The notes beneath the pieces are model-generated. The model searched no databases. It was given only the letters and a program-made list of their open reading frames with translations, and was not told the DNA's origin. Positions 10,401 to 17,237 of a DNA stretch of 28,797 nucleotides are shown here, piece by piece. The translations under genes were made by a program, and so were the position numbers. Each line of letters begins with the position of its first letter. Position 1 is the first letter of the stretch. Location of the stretch: positions 1 to 28,797 of the forward strand of contig CAMLLE010000002.1 of assembly GCA_946480555.1 (NCBI GenBank), given 5' to 3'. This stretch comes from an uncultured Verrucomicrobia subdivision 3 bacterium. GTDB lineage: Bacteria; Verrucomicrobiota; Verrucomicrobiae; Limisphaerales; CAMLLE01.

Positions 10401-10795
10401 GGGATTGGGACATATTGCCGGACGGCGGAACTGGCAGCCAGGCCGCGAGGCGCGCTGAGCGCTTGCGTGACGCCGGCGAAGATCGGCTGCACGAACCAGG
10501 CGTTGGAAACCGCGAAGTTCGCGGTCGTATCCAGAAAGTCCGTGGTGTTGGTAATCGGCAGCGCATTGAGTTTCACCAGCACACCGCCATTTGCCGATCG
10601 GAAGACGTTGAAGCCGGCATCGCGCGGATCGCTGCTGAGCAATCGCCAGCCGATGTATGCCTGACTTGTGGCGGAGCGAATGACGCTGACGCCGCGCCCA
10701 AGCGGTTCCATCTGGCGTTGCGCGGTGGTTTCGAAGGCAGACGAAACCGTGACAGCGACGAGAAGCCAAATCCGGATGAGTGAGGAGCCATTCAT
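4475..10795 (-). CDS. Secreted rhamnogalacturonan lyase (PL11) fused to beta-strand repeat stalk and LamG-like domain
   Basis: 2106 residues. Signal peptide about 1-25 (MNGSSLIRIWLLVAVTVSSA). Residues about 28-605 match polysaccharide lyase family 11 (YesW/YesX type), which cleaves the rhamnogalacturonan I backbone by beta-elimination. Visible landmarks: calcium-binding-like loops DLDGDGEYD (153-161), DMDGDGRAE (226-234) and DVNHDGIDE (355-363); GDRYHVSDLDPDRPGLE (387-403); DVGRGEAWDMDP (438-449); LWWDADNQREIL (483-494); GDLFGDWREEF (539-549). Residues about 617-2010 carry three blocks that open with TWxGx...WDx...NWL (617, 888, 1452) and about six autotransporter-associated beta-strand motifs (near 699, 967, 1068, 1271, 1531, 1858). 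A LamG-like domain interrupts them at about 1568-1785 (RWSFNGNLVDSAGG ... NEVRIWTRALSAAEL). The C-terminus is the module shared with two other genes. No autotransporter barrel is present. The start codon overlaps the upstream stop (ATGA). Confidence 0.9.
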   Translation of the reverse strand: MNGSSLIRIWLLVAVTVSSAFETTAQRQMEPLGRGVSVIRSATSQAYIGWRLLSSDPRDAGFNVFRSANGGVLVKLNALPITNTTDFLDTTANFAVSNAWFVQPIFAGVTQALSAPRGLAASSAVRQYVPIPLQPVIGGANPPYDVKFCWVGDLDGDGEYDYVVDRISTTANVNQYLQAYKRNGTFLWQINMGPNSTTTSGNSTIVYEPSSSAISTGDKDNVTVYDMDGDGRAEVLVRTANGVVFGNGTTLTAGANDSVQFMSVIDGLTGAEITRAAVPNPFIADGPLNSNAGILYGDGVHPYVFLSGENRVGSGAFQRIVTAWSYQNGQLTQRWSRPVPNGVNESRGHQVRMADVNHDGIDELIQIGSAFNGANGQPIYDTEIVHGDRYHVSDLDPDRPGLETYVIQQNNATLLATALIDAASGVLFKKWYAGGIVDVGRGEAWDMDPRYRGVEVFSTQPGIFDCKGNQIPGATAPWPYSGLWWDADNQREILGAADGNGFNPVINKWNATANSSARLYSVYNEDVHTAFGGRPAMFGDLFGDWREEFVVVADDYSEIRIYTTKIAATNRLYCLMQNPAYRIQCTAKGYYQCSYTDYYLGEQMQPPAPPQTSDARLVWRGGANHTWDAVTANWMTNNLWVSNFTAVPYLDGDSVLFDLTGSNSQPISLATILLPGEVTVHSPNDFTFAGPGSLSGPMLLTKAGRGSLTLSGTNDFTGPTTVWEGALVVDGVLSNSPVTVRGGTWLDGALAGRGFVGSGATIHRGGSVSPGAGTNVPGTLTVSNHLTLVDGAVLRLDLSDDFTSTSKTNDLLVVLGDVNLTGTNFVEITTLDSILAPGTYPLVQYSGALSGTFGSLRLRGLDGIPVSLTNLPGQIALVVKSTRPPVVITWTGGLSANAWDLAASSNWLNGVTKDYFVSRDTVRFDNTGSSNLAVNLSGALIASNVIVDSTANYVFSGGGSIIGSGSVLKSNTGTLTLNGANNTYTGRTIVGGGTLVVSELDAVGYPSPLGNPPGGSTNLVLSGNSTLRITGESYTDRGLTIGSGTNSIEVSNAADQVTIAGQIAGTGALQKTGSGVLALTVANTHSGGTIIKSGTVSLGSVAGNQNGVGPGGVTLDGGRLSMIDIQASENAAWAIRVPAGSSGRLDCDGRCTLSGPLTGGGDFTIFVPYVRTDFSGNWSAFTGRLLVISDGGDFRCNNSAGYPNARMNLGANVSLQNRVSGTPNISIGELSGDAASNISAPGGNGGIGVNWSVGGLNTSATFAGNTYNNVGLIKVGTGTWTLSGATISHTGQTTVNGGTLLINGNAATATGAVGVGANGTLGGTGIIRGTATISGKLAPGSNGIGTLTFSNNVTLTGSSTTFLEINRSSGIHDLLKVGGTLNFGGALVVSNVGGAFAAGDSFQLFNAGVISGSFSSLTLPPLPPQLLWNTSQLNNGVIAVMNNPSALGPQLLTWKGDGAANLWDAGISANWLATNNASAVFNAGDTVNFTDVGSNQSPVVLSGILSPASVVVSANKDYVFAGNGSLAGTNDLVKSGTGMLTLLTSNSYSGQTIIDAGTLRIGTGNTGLKNRWSFNGNLVDSAGGQAAVLVEGGANNATLTATNVTLAGGARASSDYVSLGANLLPNTTSPVTIELWATQNAIQNWARIFDFGASMAENLFMSWTRGTTLANDRVEWKDAFTTTVDDSNQPFTVATEFHLAMVIEPGAGANGTTRVTWYRAGSGSLQLGSPRGTFDTTNTLAAFNDSSCWLGRSQYTGDNTASASYNEVRIWTRALSAAELQTLHLAGPDAGMIGTLPIAAEVALNGASAVLENASGGMLSLSALTGVSGSELRLTSGGASAGANDSSSTFVGSIAGTGAFTKVGSGTVTLSGSSGLSGATIVSNGSLVVIGAISNSPVSVWNGTISGGGWLGSTLNLAAGTTLVAGNPLGTFSVSNAVALSPAGTLRVNLDRGLQTNSMLRTSAALDLAGQLEVVQLDAASFASGDRFQILEAPAFSGAFTSITLPTLAGDLNWRLDQLPIDGSIWVLGATPPLVGNVSVAGSELRLAGIGGVPGWEYYILATTNLSSPVIWSRIATNQFDASGNFSLTNSLLPGMPQQFFRLQVK
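4766..8947 (-). repeat. Autotransporter-associated beta-strand repeat region of the PL11 protein
   Basis: Coding repeats with the pattern (L/F)xKxGxGxLTLxxxNxxxGxTxVxxGxLxV occur about six times. They are spread over three larger blocks, each starting with a Trp-rich segment and followed by a DYVFAGxGSLxG-like strand. This predicts a right-handed beta-helix stalk. The copies differ enough that this is an old protein repeat, not a recent DNA duplication. Confidence 0.8.
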
Positions 10796-11553
10796 GAACG
10801 AAAATCTCTGGAGCGCAAAAACAGAACCGCGAAAACCAGCACCAGGAGCAGCACACCGGCCGCTCCGGCGATGGCGAGCAGAGCGGACGGACGCCGGCTT
10901 TCGGGCCGGGTCGGTGCCTGGATGACTTGGATTTGCGGCGGCGCGGAAGCTGCGGCAGCTGTGGCGGCATTCGTTGGGATTGAAATTTCAGCAAGCCTGC
11001 GAGCCGGCAAACTCAGTTCCGCAGGCTTTGCGGACTTTGAGAGTAGTGCCACGCCCAGGCTGTTGCCATTCTCGTCGGTCATTTCCAGCGCGGCTGGTCC
11101 AAGTCGATCCGAGATTTCGAGGTAGCGCGGAACGAAACTCAAACGCGCGGCAACGGGCCGCGGATAGACCAGTGCGAGGGACGATTCCAGTGGATCGGCG
11201 TGGACGGAAACGCTGCTGGGCCGAAGTTCCACGTCGTCGGCCCGAAGGATTCCCACGCGTGGCGCGAAGCTGGCTGGCAAAGGAAAAGTTCCAGTTGGCC
11301 CGCGCTGGAGCAAAGCGTCGGGAAAATCGCGGAGCAGAAGTCCCGCGGCTTCGTTGCCCAGGATCACGTTCAGTTCGATCTGATCTTCCTGAACGATGAT
11401 TCGCGCCGAATGATCGAACGGGCCATGAGCCCGGACTCGGACGACAAGGACAAGAAGGAGTATTGCAACCGCGGTTTTGAGCAGACGATGGATTGGACTG
11501 AGCACGCTAAAATCTAATTGGCATCTCGAGGATACGCCACACCGGCAGCCCAC
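10792..11553 (-). CDS. Membrane-anchored periplasmic protein translationally coupled to the PL11 lyase
   Basis: I do not recognise a named family. As read from the ATG it has 253 residues. A GTG at codon 17 (base 11505) is an attractive alternative start, because it gives MLSPIHRLLKTAVAILLLVLV, a cleaner signal peptide ending at VRA-HG. An exported domain of about 180 residues follows (SARIIVQEDQIELNVILGNEA, then beta-rich segments), then an Ala/Pro-rich linker (about 195-222). A C-terminal membrane segment (LLAIAGAAGVLLLVLVFAVLF, 225-245) ends in the basic tail LRSRDFRS. The topology is therefore an N-out domain with a C-terminal anchor. Its stop codon overlaps the start of the PL11 gene (ATGA at 10792-10795), so the two are likely co-translated. 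It might help export, anchor or sense the lyase, but this is inference from position only. Confidence 0.75.
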   Translation of the reverse strand: MGCRCGVSSRCQLDFSVLSPIHRLLKTAVAILLLVLVVRVRAHGPFDHSARIIVQEDQIELNVILGNEAAGLLLRDFPDALLQRGPTGTFPLPASFAPRVGILRADDVELRPSSVSVHADPLESSLALVYPRPVAARLSFVPRYLEISDRLGPAALEMTDENGNSLGVALLSKSAKPAELSLPARRLAEISIPTNAATAAAASAPPQIQVIQAPTRPESRRPSALLAIAGAAGVLLLVLVFAVLFLRSRDFRS

Positions 11554-11658
11554 CGAAGATCCAGCGAAACGGTATCGGCGCGAGGAGTGATTCCCCAGTC
11601 GCCAGTTCTGATGACGTAGGGCGCATCGCAGGTTTAAACGTCAGAGGCATTGCTCGCC

Positions 11659-11857
11659 TGCTCCAAAGGAGCAAAGGCTGGTAGCCACGGGTGAAGCACA
11701 GCGGGACCCGTGGTTACGATGCGAAGGGATCTCCGCCCTGAAAGGGCGGCGGAGACGCAGGATCCATTGCCCCTTCAGGGCAAACGATGTTTTCGTTGCA
11801 CCCACGGGTTCCACTGCGCTTCACCCGTGGCTACCGGCTGCCGTTCCTTCGGAGCTG
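11659..11857. repeat. Nested composite inverted repeat (REP/BIME-like)
   Basis: Lies in the 534-base gap between the divergent PL11 unit and the transketolase gene. The outer arms are imperfect reverse complements: the left arm (about 11659-11715) holds GGTAGCCACGGGTGAAGC and the right arm (about 11799-11857) holds GCTTCACCCGTGGCTACC. Each arm also has its own hairpin, such as TGCTCC-AAA-GGAGCA (11659-11673) on the left. In the centre are CCGCCCT-GAA-AGGGCGG (11733-11749) and TTGCCC-CTTCA-GGGCAA (11767-11783). There is no open frame of note. The rest of the gap, 11554-11658 and 11858-11990, shows nothing I can name. Confidence 0.75.
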
Positions 11858-11998
11858 AGTCCGCAGACACCTATTAACACAAAATTGAAACGCACCCGAT
11901 GACACAGCCGCCGAGGGAACGAGGACGATTCCACATCGCCGCCAGTCCGCCTCCTCAGACGCCTGCTCGTTCATCCGACCAGTGCCCACGCTCATACC

Positions 11999-12028
11999 TT
12001 GTTTGCAGAACTTTCATTTCCCTATTTT
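11999..12028 (+). promoter_or_regulatory. Candidate promoter of the transketolase gene
   Basis: TTGTTT (11999-12004) and TATTTT (12023-12028) are separated by 18 bases within the only clearly AT-rich stretch of the gap, about 60 bases before the ATG. Matches to the sigma-70 consensus are partial, so this is a weak call. Confidence 0.3.
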
Positions 12029-12087
12029 AAATCGGTTTGCTAAATACTCGCCTTCGATTTTTGAAGACCCTTAATTAAAACACATCT

Positions 12088-14157
12088 ATGGCCGCTGATA
12101 ATTCCGTCGTAGCAAAAGTTGAAGCTCCTGCGCTGAAACCGCTTTCGCTCAAGTCCCGCCTCGCTCCCACTCCTGCCCAACCGCCCAAATATTCCGTCAA
12201 AGTCAAAAATCTGGCGGGTGAAGACGTCGTGGTGGCCGACCCCCGCGCGACGCGCGCGTTGGTGGCGTTGATGGATGTTCATGCTGTGGTGGGTGGCGCA
12301 GCTTGTCATTGGGGCGGACCGGCAGCATTTGCAGAACTGAATGCCGCGGTGCACGCGATCATGTTCGGCGTGAAGGGCCGCCAATGGCATGAGGCCTACA
12401 ATTACGTCAACGATGCCGGCCATGCGGAAAACGGCGTGTATGCCCTGCGCGCGAATCACGGCTTCGACAACATGACGTTCGAAGATCTGAAGGGCTTCCG
12501 CAGCATCAAGAGCAAACTGACCGGCCACGGCGAATCGCACCTGAACCCCGAAGGCGTGCTGCTCAGCAACGGCCCCCTCTCATCTTCTCTGCCGCAGGCG
12601 CAGGGCCTGGCGATCGGCGACAAGCTGACCGGCAACGACCGCGTCACGATCTGTGTTGTCTCCGATGGCGCCAGCATGGAAGGCGAAGCCAAGGAATCGT
12701 TCGCAGCGATTCCGGGTCTCGCAGCGAAGGATCGTGTGAATCCGTTTGTGATGATCATTTCCGACAACGACACGAAGTTGTCCGGCCGCATCACCAAGGA
12801 TTCGTTTTCGATGCAGCGCAGCTTCCAGGCGCTCGGCACGCTGGGCTGGAATGTGATTTCAGTTCCGAACGGCCACGACCTTCAAGCGGTTTATCAGGCG
12901 GTTGAAAAGGGCATTCAACAAGCCAAAGCAAATCCGAACTTCCCCGTCTGCCTGTGGGTCAAGACGATCAAGGGTTATGGCATCAAAGCGACCGAAGAGA
13001 ACTCCGCCGGTGGCCACGGCTTCCCGCTTTCGAATGGAGAGAAGATCGTTGACTGGCTGACGGAACTTTACAAAGGCGATTCTGTTCCGGAGGAACTTCT
13101 GAACTGGGGCAAGACCTTGCGCGCCGATTGGGAAAAGAAAGAAGCGGAGAGAAAAGCCAAGGCGGCCGCCGCGCCAGCAGCGGCACCGGCCGGCGTGAAG
13201 AAAGACAAGGTTCAAGCCGGGTTGGCGGCGGGCGCCATCCGCGCAGCGAAGGATGGTTACCCGGTTTATTCCGTCAGCTCCGACGTGCAAGGCTCCACAG
13301 GCATCAGCACTTTCCAAAAAGCAACCGATCGTTACATCGACGTCGGCATTGCGGAAGCGAACATGGTCAGCGTGGGCGCGGGACTGAGCAAAGCCGGTTT
13401 CGTGACGATCGTTGACACGTTTGGCCAATTCGGCGTCACGAAAGGCAATCTGCCGCTGACGATGGCGGCGTTGTCGCAAGCGCCCGTCATCGCGATGTTT
13501 TCGCACGTTGGTTTCCAGGACGCTGCGGATGGCGCGAGCCACCAGGCGACGACCTACTTCGCGGCAATCAGCGCGATTCCGCATACGGTGGTGATCGCAC
13601 CAAGCTGCGCAAAAGAAGCGGAAGCTTTGATGTATGAAGCCATCAAGCGTCAGGCAGAAGACCGCAAGGCTGGCCGCGACGGCGAAAGCTACATCTTCTT
13701 TGTCGGCCGCGAGAACTACCCGATCTACTGGCTGGAGAATGCAACGTATCCTTTCGGCAAAGCCCAGGTCACTCAGGAAGGTAGCGACGTGGTGCTCATC
13801 GGCTGCGGCACGCTGTTCAGCAAGGCGGTGGAAGCCGGCAAACTGCTCGCTGCAAAGGGCGTGAAAGCGACCGTGATCAACAATCCGTTCGTCAACCGCG
13901 TCGATCTGGAAACCATCGGTGCCGCAGTGAAGAAGTGCGGCAAGGTCGTCACCATTGAAGATCATCAAGTGGTTTGCGGCATGGGTTCGCAGATCAGCCA
14001 TGCGCTGTCCACCGCGGGCATTACACACGTCATGAAGTCCATCGGCATCCATGACGAATTCGGCCAGAGCGCTTACCTCGCCGAACACTTGTACGAGAAA
14101 CACGGCATGACCGGCCCCAAGATGGCCGAAGCCGCGCTGGCCCTCCTTGGCAAATAA
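12088..14157 (+). CDS. Transketolase, divergent single-chain form
   Basis: 689 residues. Transfers two-carbon ketol units in the non-oxidative pentose phosphate pathway, with thiamine diphosphate and a divalent cation, in the cytoplasm. N-terminal half: CHWGGPAAFAE (73-83), GHGESHLNPEG (147-157), a ThDP/metal segment SDGASMEGE (192-200) with Asn227 in SDNDTKLSG, and GGHGFPLSNGEK (308-319). C-terminal half: DVGIAEANM (418-426) with the ThDP-activating Glu423, then SHVGFQDAADGASHQATT. Transketolases usually have GDG where this one has SDG, and the donor-binding motifs are reworded, so it belongs to a divergent subfamily. An Ala/Pro/Lys linker (about 350-375) joins the PP and Pyr halves. A phosphoketolase-like or other ThDP activity cannot be excluded. 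It is a lone gene with a strong terminator. Confidence 0.87.
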   Translation: MAADNSVVAKVEAPALKPLSLKSRLAPTPAQPPKYSVKVKNLAGEDVVVADPRATRALVALMDVHAVVGGAACHWGGPAAFAELNAAVHAIMFGVKGRQWHEAYNYVNDAGHAENGVYALRANHGFDNMTFEDLKGFRSIKSKLTGHGESHLNPEGVLLSNGPLSSSLPQAQGLAIGDKLTGNDRVTICVVSDGASMEGEAKESFAAIPGLAAKDRVNPFVMIISDNDTKLSGRITKDSFSMQRSFQALGTLGWNVISVPNGHDLQAVYQAVEKGIQQAKANPNFPVCLWVKTIKGYGIKATEENSAGGHGFPLSNGEKIVDWLTELYKGDSVPEELLNWGKTLRADWEKKEAERKAKAAAAPAAAPAGVKKDKVQAGLAAGAIRAAKDGYPVYSVSSDVQGSTGISTFQKATDRYIDVGIAEANMVSVGAGLSKAGFVTIVDTFGQFGVTKGNLPLTMAALSQAPVIAMFSHVGFQDAADGASHQATTYFAAISAIPHTVVIAPSCAKEAEALMYEAIKRQAEDRKAGRDGESYIFFVGRENYPIYWLENATYPFGKAQVTQEGSDVVLIGCGTLFSKAVEAGKLLAAKGVKATVINNPFVNRVDLETIGAAVKKCGKVVTIEDHQVVCGMGSQISHALSTAGITHVMKSIGIHDEFGQSAYLAEHLYEKHGMTGPKMAEAALALLGK

Positions 14158-14186
14158 CTGTTTCGAATCGAAACTCCGAACTCTTC

Positions 14187-14222
14187 AAAGCCCGGTGATG
14201 CGAATCGCCGGGCTTTTCGTTT
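14187..14222 (+). terminator. Intrinsic terminator of the transketolase gene
   Basis: A 13-base-pair stem (14187-14199 with 14204-14216, one T-G wobble) closes a GCGA tetraloop and runs into TTTTCGTTT. It starts 30 bases after the stop codon. It is the clearest rho-independent terminator in the window. The following stretch up to 14527 shows no gene I can support. Confidence 0.9.
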
Positions 14223-14527
14223 CACGCGGCGGATGGCTGCCGCACGCAACGGCCGCGAAGAGAACGCGAGCGCGCCTGAAATCTCTCATCTCTTTCCATC
14301 AGCAGCGAACGACTCTGGAGCCACTCCCGCTTTTCCGTCCCCAATCCGCGCCCTTCGCGGGAGGTTCATCTGAACAAAACCGCGCCCCGGCGAGCCAGCC
14401 CCTGCAGCGCAGTTTGCATGACGAATGCCCCAAAGCTTCAGGATTGCCGCTTTTCTCCGACAAAGTCTGAACAGATGTTGCTGCAATCCGTCGAAGCTAT
14501 GCTACTGTTTAGCCAATTTAAATCACC

Positions 14528-16912
14528 ATGATGCATCACAAGCTTTCCCGGGCGCGCTCGCTTCTGCTGGCGCTCGGATTTTTCCTTCTCCCGCTGCTCC
14601 CGGCCGCGCGTGCCGACATCACGGCCACGGGATCCACGAACGTCTGGACCGCGCCACAGCCGACCACCGAGGACGGGCAGATCGCGTTCTGGACCTCCTA
14701 CCTGCTGAAGAACTACCACTATTCGCATGCGCCGTTTAACGACAAAGTTTCCAGCCAGTTCCTGGACCGTTACCTCGAGGGCCTCGATCCGCAGCACCTC
14801 CATTTCCTTCAGGCCGATCTCGCCCGATTCGAAAGCTTTCGCACAAATCTCGATGATCTCACGTTGCAGCGCGACACCGCGCCGGGCTTCGAAATCTTCC
14901 GCACCTTCATGGGCCGCCTGCGCGAACGGGTGGACTATGTTCAGCAGCTGCTGAAAACCGAGAAGTTCGAATTCGACACGGATGAACGCATCGCCATCGA
15001 CCGCCGCGAATCGCCCTACCCCAAGGACATTGCCGAAGCGAAGAAGCTCTGGCGCCAGCGGCTGCGTTACGAATACCTGCAGGAGAAGCTGGGCAAGCAA
15101 TCGAAGAAGAAGGATGCGAAGGACGCCAAGCCGGAATCGGATACCAAGGAACCGGCGAAGTCGATGCACGAAGAAATCGTGGACACGTTGAGCCATCGCT
15201 ACGATCGCACCTACTCCATGTTCGCCCGCTGGGATCGAAACGACGTTCTCGGCATTTACCTGACGGCGCTGAGCCGCGTTTACGATCCGCACTCAGACTA
15301 CTTCAACCGCCAGCATCTCGATCAGTTCAAGATCAGCATGAACCTCCAGCTCTTCGGCATCGGTGCTGAGCTGCGCTCCGAAGATGGCATCTGCAAGATC
15401 GCCAAGCTGCTTCCTGGCGGCCCGGCCATGAAGAGCAAGAAGATCAACCCCGAGGACGTGATCGTCGCCGTGGCGCAAAGCAACGCCGCGCCCGTTGATG
15501 TCGTCGATTGGGAACTGACGAAGATCGTGCAGATGATCCGCGGCCCCAAGGGAACGGAAGTGCGATTGACTCTTTCACCGGCCGGCAAGAAATCCGAACG
15601 CAAGGAAGTCACCTTGATCCGGGACGAAATCCCGCTGGAAGATCAGGCCGCCAAGGGAAAGATCATCGAGCTGCCCATGGCAAACGGCGAGACCATGCGC
15701 CTCGGCGTAATCAACCTGCCGTCGTTCTACGCCCCGATGATGGAAGCTGCGAGCGCCACCAGGAAGGACGTGCTCGGAAAGTTCACTTCCGTGGACGTCG
15801 CAAAGCTCATCTCGAAGTTCAAACAGGAGGACGTCAAAGGCGTCGTTCTCGACCTGCGTTACAACGGCGGTGGTTCGTTGGAGGAAGCCATTCGCCTGAC
15901 TGGTTTGTTCATTAAGGAAGGACCGGTGGTCCAGGTTCGCGACATGGATGGCAGCCTGCAGGTGGACAAGGACAACGATCCGAGCGTGGTTTACGACGGG
16001 CCGTTGATGGTGTTGACCAGCCGGTTTAGCGCTTCAGCGTCTGAGATCGTTGCCGGTGCGTTGCAGGATTACGGCCGGGCGATCGTGGTGGGTGATATCT
16101 CAACCCACGGCAAAGGCACCGTGCAGACTGTGCAATCGCTTCGACCGCTCATGCGCTTGGGTGAGGCGGATCCCGAACCTGGCGCGTTGAAATTCACGAT
16201 CCGGAAATTCTATCGCGCCAGCGGAGCTTCCACCCAGCTCAAGGGCGTCAGCCCCGACATCGTCCTTCCGTCGCGGCTCAATCATTCGAAGGACATTGGC
16301 GAAAACGCTTTGGAGAATCCGCTCCCGTGGGATGTCATCCCGAGCGCCAAATTTCAACGGCTGAACCTGATTCAACCGTACCTGGCCGAACTGACGAAGC
16401 GTTCCAGCGATCGTATCAGCACCAACCAGGACTTCGTTTACATCCGTGAGGACATAGAGGAATACCGCAAGGCGCAGGAGGACAAAACCATTTCGCTGAA
16501 CGAAAAGCAGCGCATTCGCGAACAGGAAGAAGCCGAAGCTCGCCAGAAAGCGCGCGACAAGGAATTGCGTACCCGCAAAGAGCCGGAGGAAAAGGTGTTT
16601 GAAATTACTTTGAAAAATGCCGACCAACCCGGCTTGCCTGCCCCGCTTCAGAAGACGAATTCCGTCGCGAAAGTGGATGGCTCGACTGAAACACCCGCCA
16701 CCGAACCCGGCGGCGAGGTGAATGGCGAAGAGGACGAGGAGAAGCTTCTGACCTTCGACTGGAACAACGCCTATCTGCAGGAAGCCCAACGCATCATGCT
16801 CGATTACCTTGAGCTATCGAAAAAGAATGCCATCGCGGCGAACCAGCGCAACGTGCCATCTGCGGAGCGCGAACCCGCGCCCGCCGTCCCTGCCACCACG
16901 CGGAACAACTGA
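14528..16912 (+). CDS. prc: Tail-specific carboxy-terminal protease (S41 family, Prc/Tsp)
   Basis: 794 residues. Periplasmic Ser/Lys protease that trims or degrades proteins from their C-terminus. Signal peptide about 1-29 (SLLLALGFFLLPLLPAARA). An N-terminal Tsp-type helical domain follows, with FLDRYLEGLDPQHLHFL at 78-94. A PDZ domain spans about 262-350 (LFGIGAELRSEDG, LLPGGPAMKS). The S41 core spans about 391-550 with LDLRYNGGGSLEEA, SRFSASASEIVAGALQDYGR (Ser503 the likely nucleophile) and HGKGTVQ (Lys529). The C-terminal region (about 570-780) matches the extra domain of Prc, not the shorter CtpA type. A Lys/Asp-rich insert at about 187-212 and a charged, coiled-coil-like stretch at 655-690 make it longer than E. 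coli Prc (682). It overlaps yacG by one base. Confidence 0.93.
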   Translation: MMHHKLSRARSLLLALGFFLLPLLPAARADITATGSTNVWTAPQPTTEDGQIAFWTSYLLKNYHYSHAPFNDKVSSQFLDRYLEGLDPQHLHFLQADLARFESFRTNLDDLTLQRDTAPGFEIFRTFMGRLRERVDYVQQLLKTEKFEFDTDERIAIDRRESPYPKDIAEAKKLWRQRLRYEYLQEKLGKQSKKKDAKDAKPESDTKEPAKSMHEEIVDTLSHRYDRTYSMFARWDRNDVLGIYLTALSRVYDPHSDYFNRQHLDQFKISMNLQLFGIGAELRSEDGICKIAKLLPGGPAMKSKKINPEDVIVAVAQSNAAPVDVVDWELTKIVQMIRGPKGTEVRLTLSPAGKKSERKEVTLIRDEIPLEDQAAKGKIIELPMANGETMRLGVINLPSFYAPMMEAASATRKDVLGKFTSVDVAKLISKFKQEDVKGVVLDLRYNGGGSLEEAIRLTGLFIKEGPVVQVRDMDGSLQVDKDNDPSVVYDGPLMVLTSRFSASASEIVAGALQDYGRAIVVGDISTHGKGTVQTVQSLRPLMRLGEADPEPGALKFTIRKFYRASGASTQLKGVSPDIVLPSRLNHSKDIGENALENPLPWDVIPSAKFQRLNLIQPYLAELTKRSSDRISTNQDFVYIREDIEEYRKAQEDKTISLNEKQRIREQEEAEARQKARDKELRTRKEPEEKVFEITLKNADQPGLPAPLQKTNSVAKVDGSTETPATEPGGEVNGEEDEEKLLTFDWNNAYLQEAQRIMLDYLELSKKNAIAANQRNVPSAEREPAPAVPATTRNN

Positions 16913-17151
16913 TGAACGTCCGCTGCCCTCAATGCAAACGTGTTGGCGAATGGTTTGAAACTCCGTTCGGACCGTTTTGCTCGAAGCGCTGCCGGCTCGT
17001 GGACCTTGGCCAATGGCTCAACGAAGAACACACGATCTCCGACCCACTCCGTCCGGAGCACTTGGAAGAGTTCGCCGACCTTGCACCCGGTGAACACCTG
17101 GACCGTATCGAACGCGATGCAAATTCAGAGCGCCGGAACGAAAGATCGTAA
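16912..17151 (+). CDS. yacG: DNA gyrase inhibitor YacG (zinc-binding)
   Basis: 79 residues. Small zinc protein that in E. coli binds GyrB and inhibits DNA gyrase. The four zinc ligands are plain: Cys5 and Cys8 (CPQC), then Cys23 and Cys27 (FCSKRC), followed by the diagnostic [15 protein letters not shown]. The start ATG shares its A with the TGA of prc (TGATG), which implies coupled translation. In many bacteria yacG sits with coaE or other genes; I know of no functional link to a protease. The acidic C-terminal tail is variable in the family. Confidence 0.93.
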   Translation: MNVRCPQCKRVGEWFETPFGPFCSKRCRLVDLGQWLNEEHTISDPLRPEHLEEFADLAPGEHLDRIERDANSERRNERS

Positions 17152-17237
17152 GGAGCGTTGGAGTTCTCGCGACCACTCATAACGGCGGCCATCGGCATCG
17201 CGTTTCATCAAGCGGCGGTCGCGAAAACAAAATTGAT

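Noticed and set aside
9623..10783. A 386-codon plus-strand frame opposite the PL11 gene
   Set aside because: It lies wholly antisense to the PL11 catalytic domain, whose motifs are unmistakable; its protein is Arg/His/Ala-rich with no recognisable domain.
4475..10795. The PL11-beta-strand protein as a classical type V autotransporter
   Set aside because: The repeats are of the autotransporter-associated type, but the C-terminus ends in FFRLQVK after a short beta module, with no 250-300-residue barrel.
12859..14103. A 414-codon minus-strand frame opposite the transketolase gene
   Set aside because: Antisense to a well-matched transketolase; the long frame is explained by GC-rich codon use, and no protein family is visible.
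14147..14527. A possible small gene or ncRNA upstream of prc
   Set aside because: The frames at 14147-14470 (+) and 14286-14486 (-) cover the transketolase terminator or low-quality sequence, and I could not find a convincing fold or promoter beyond that terminator.
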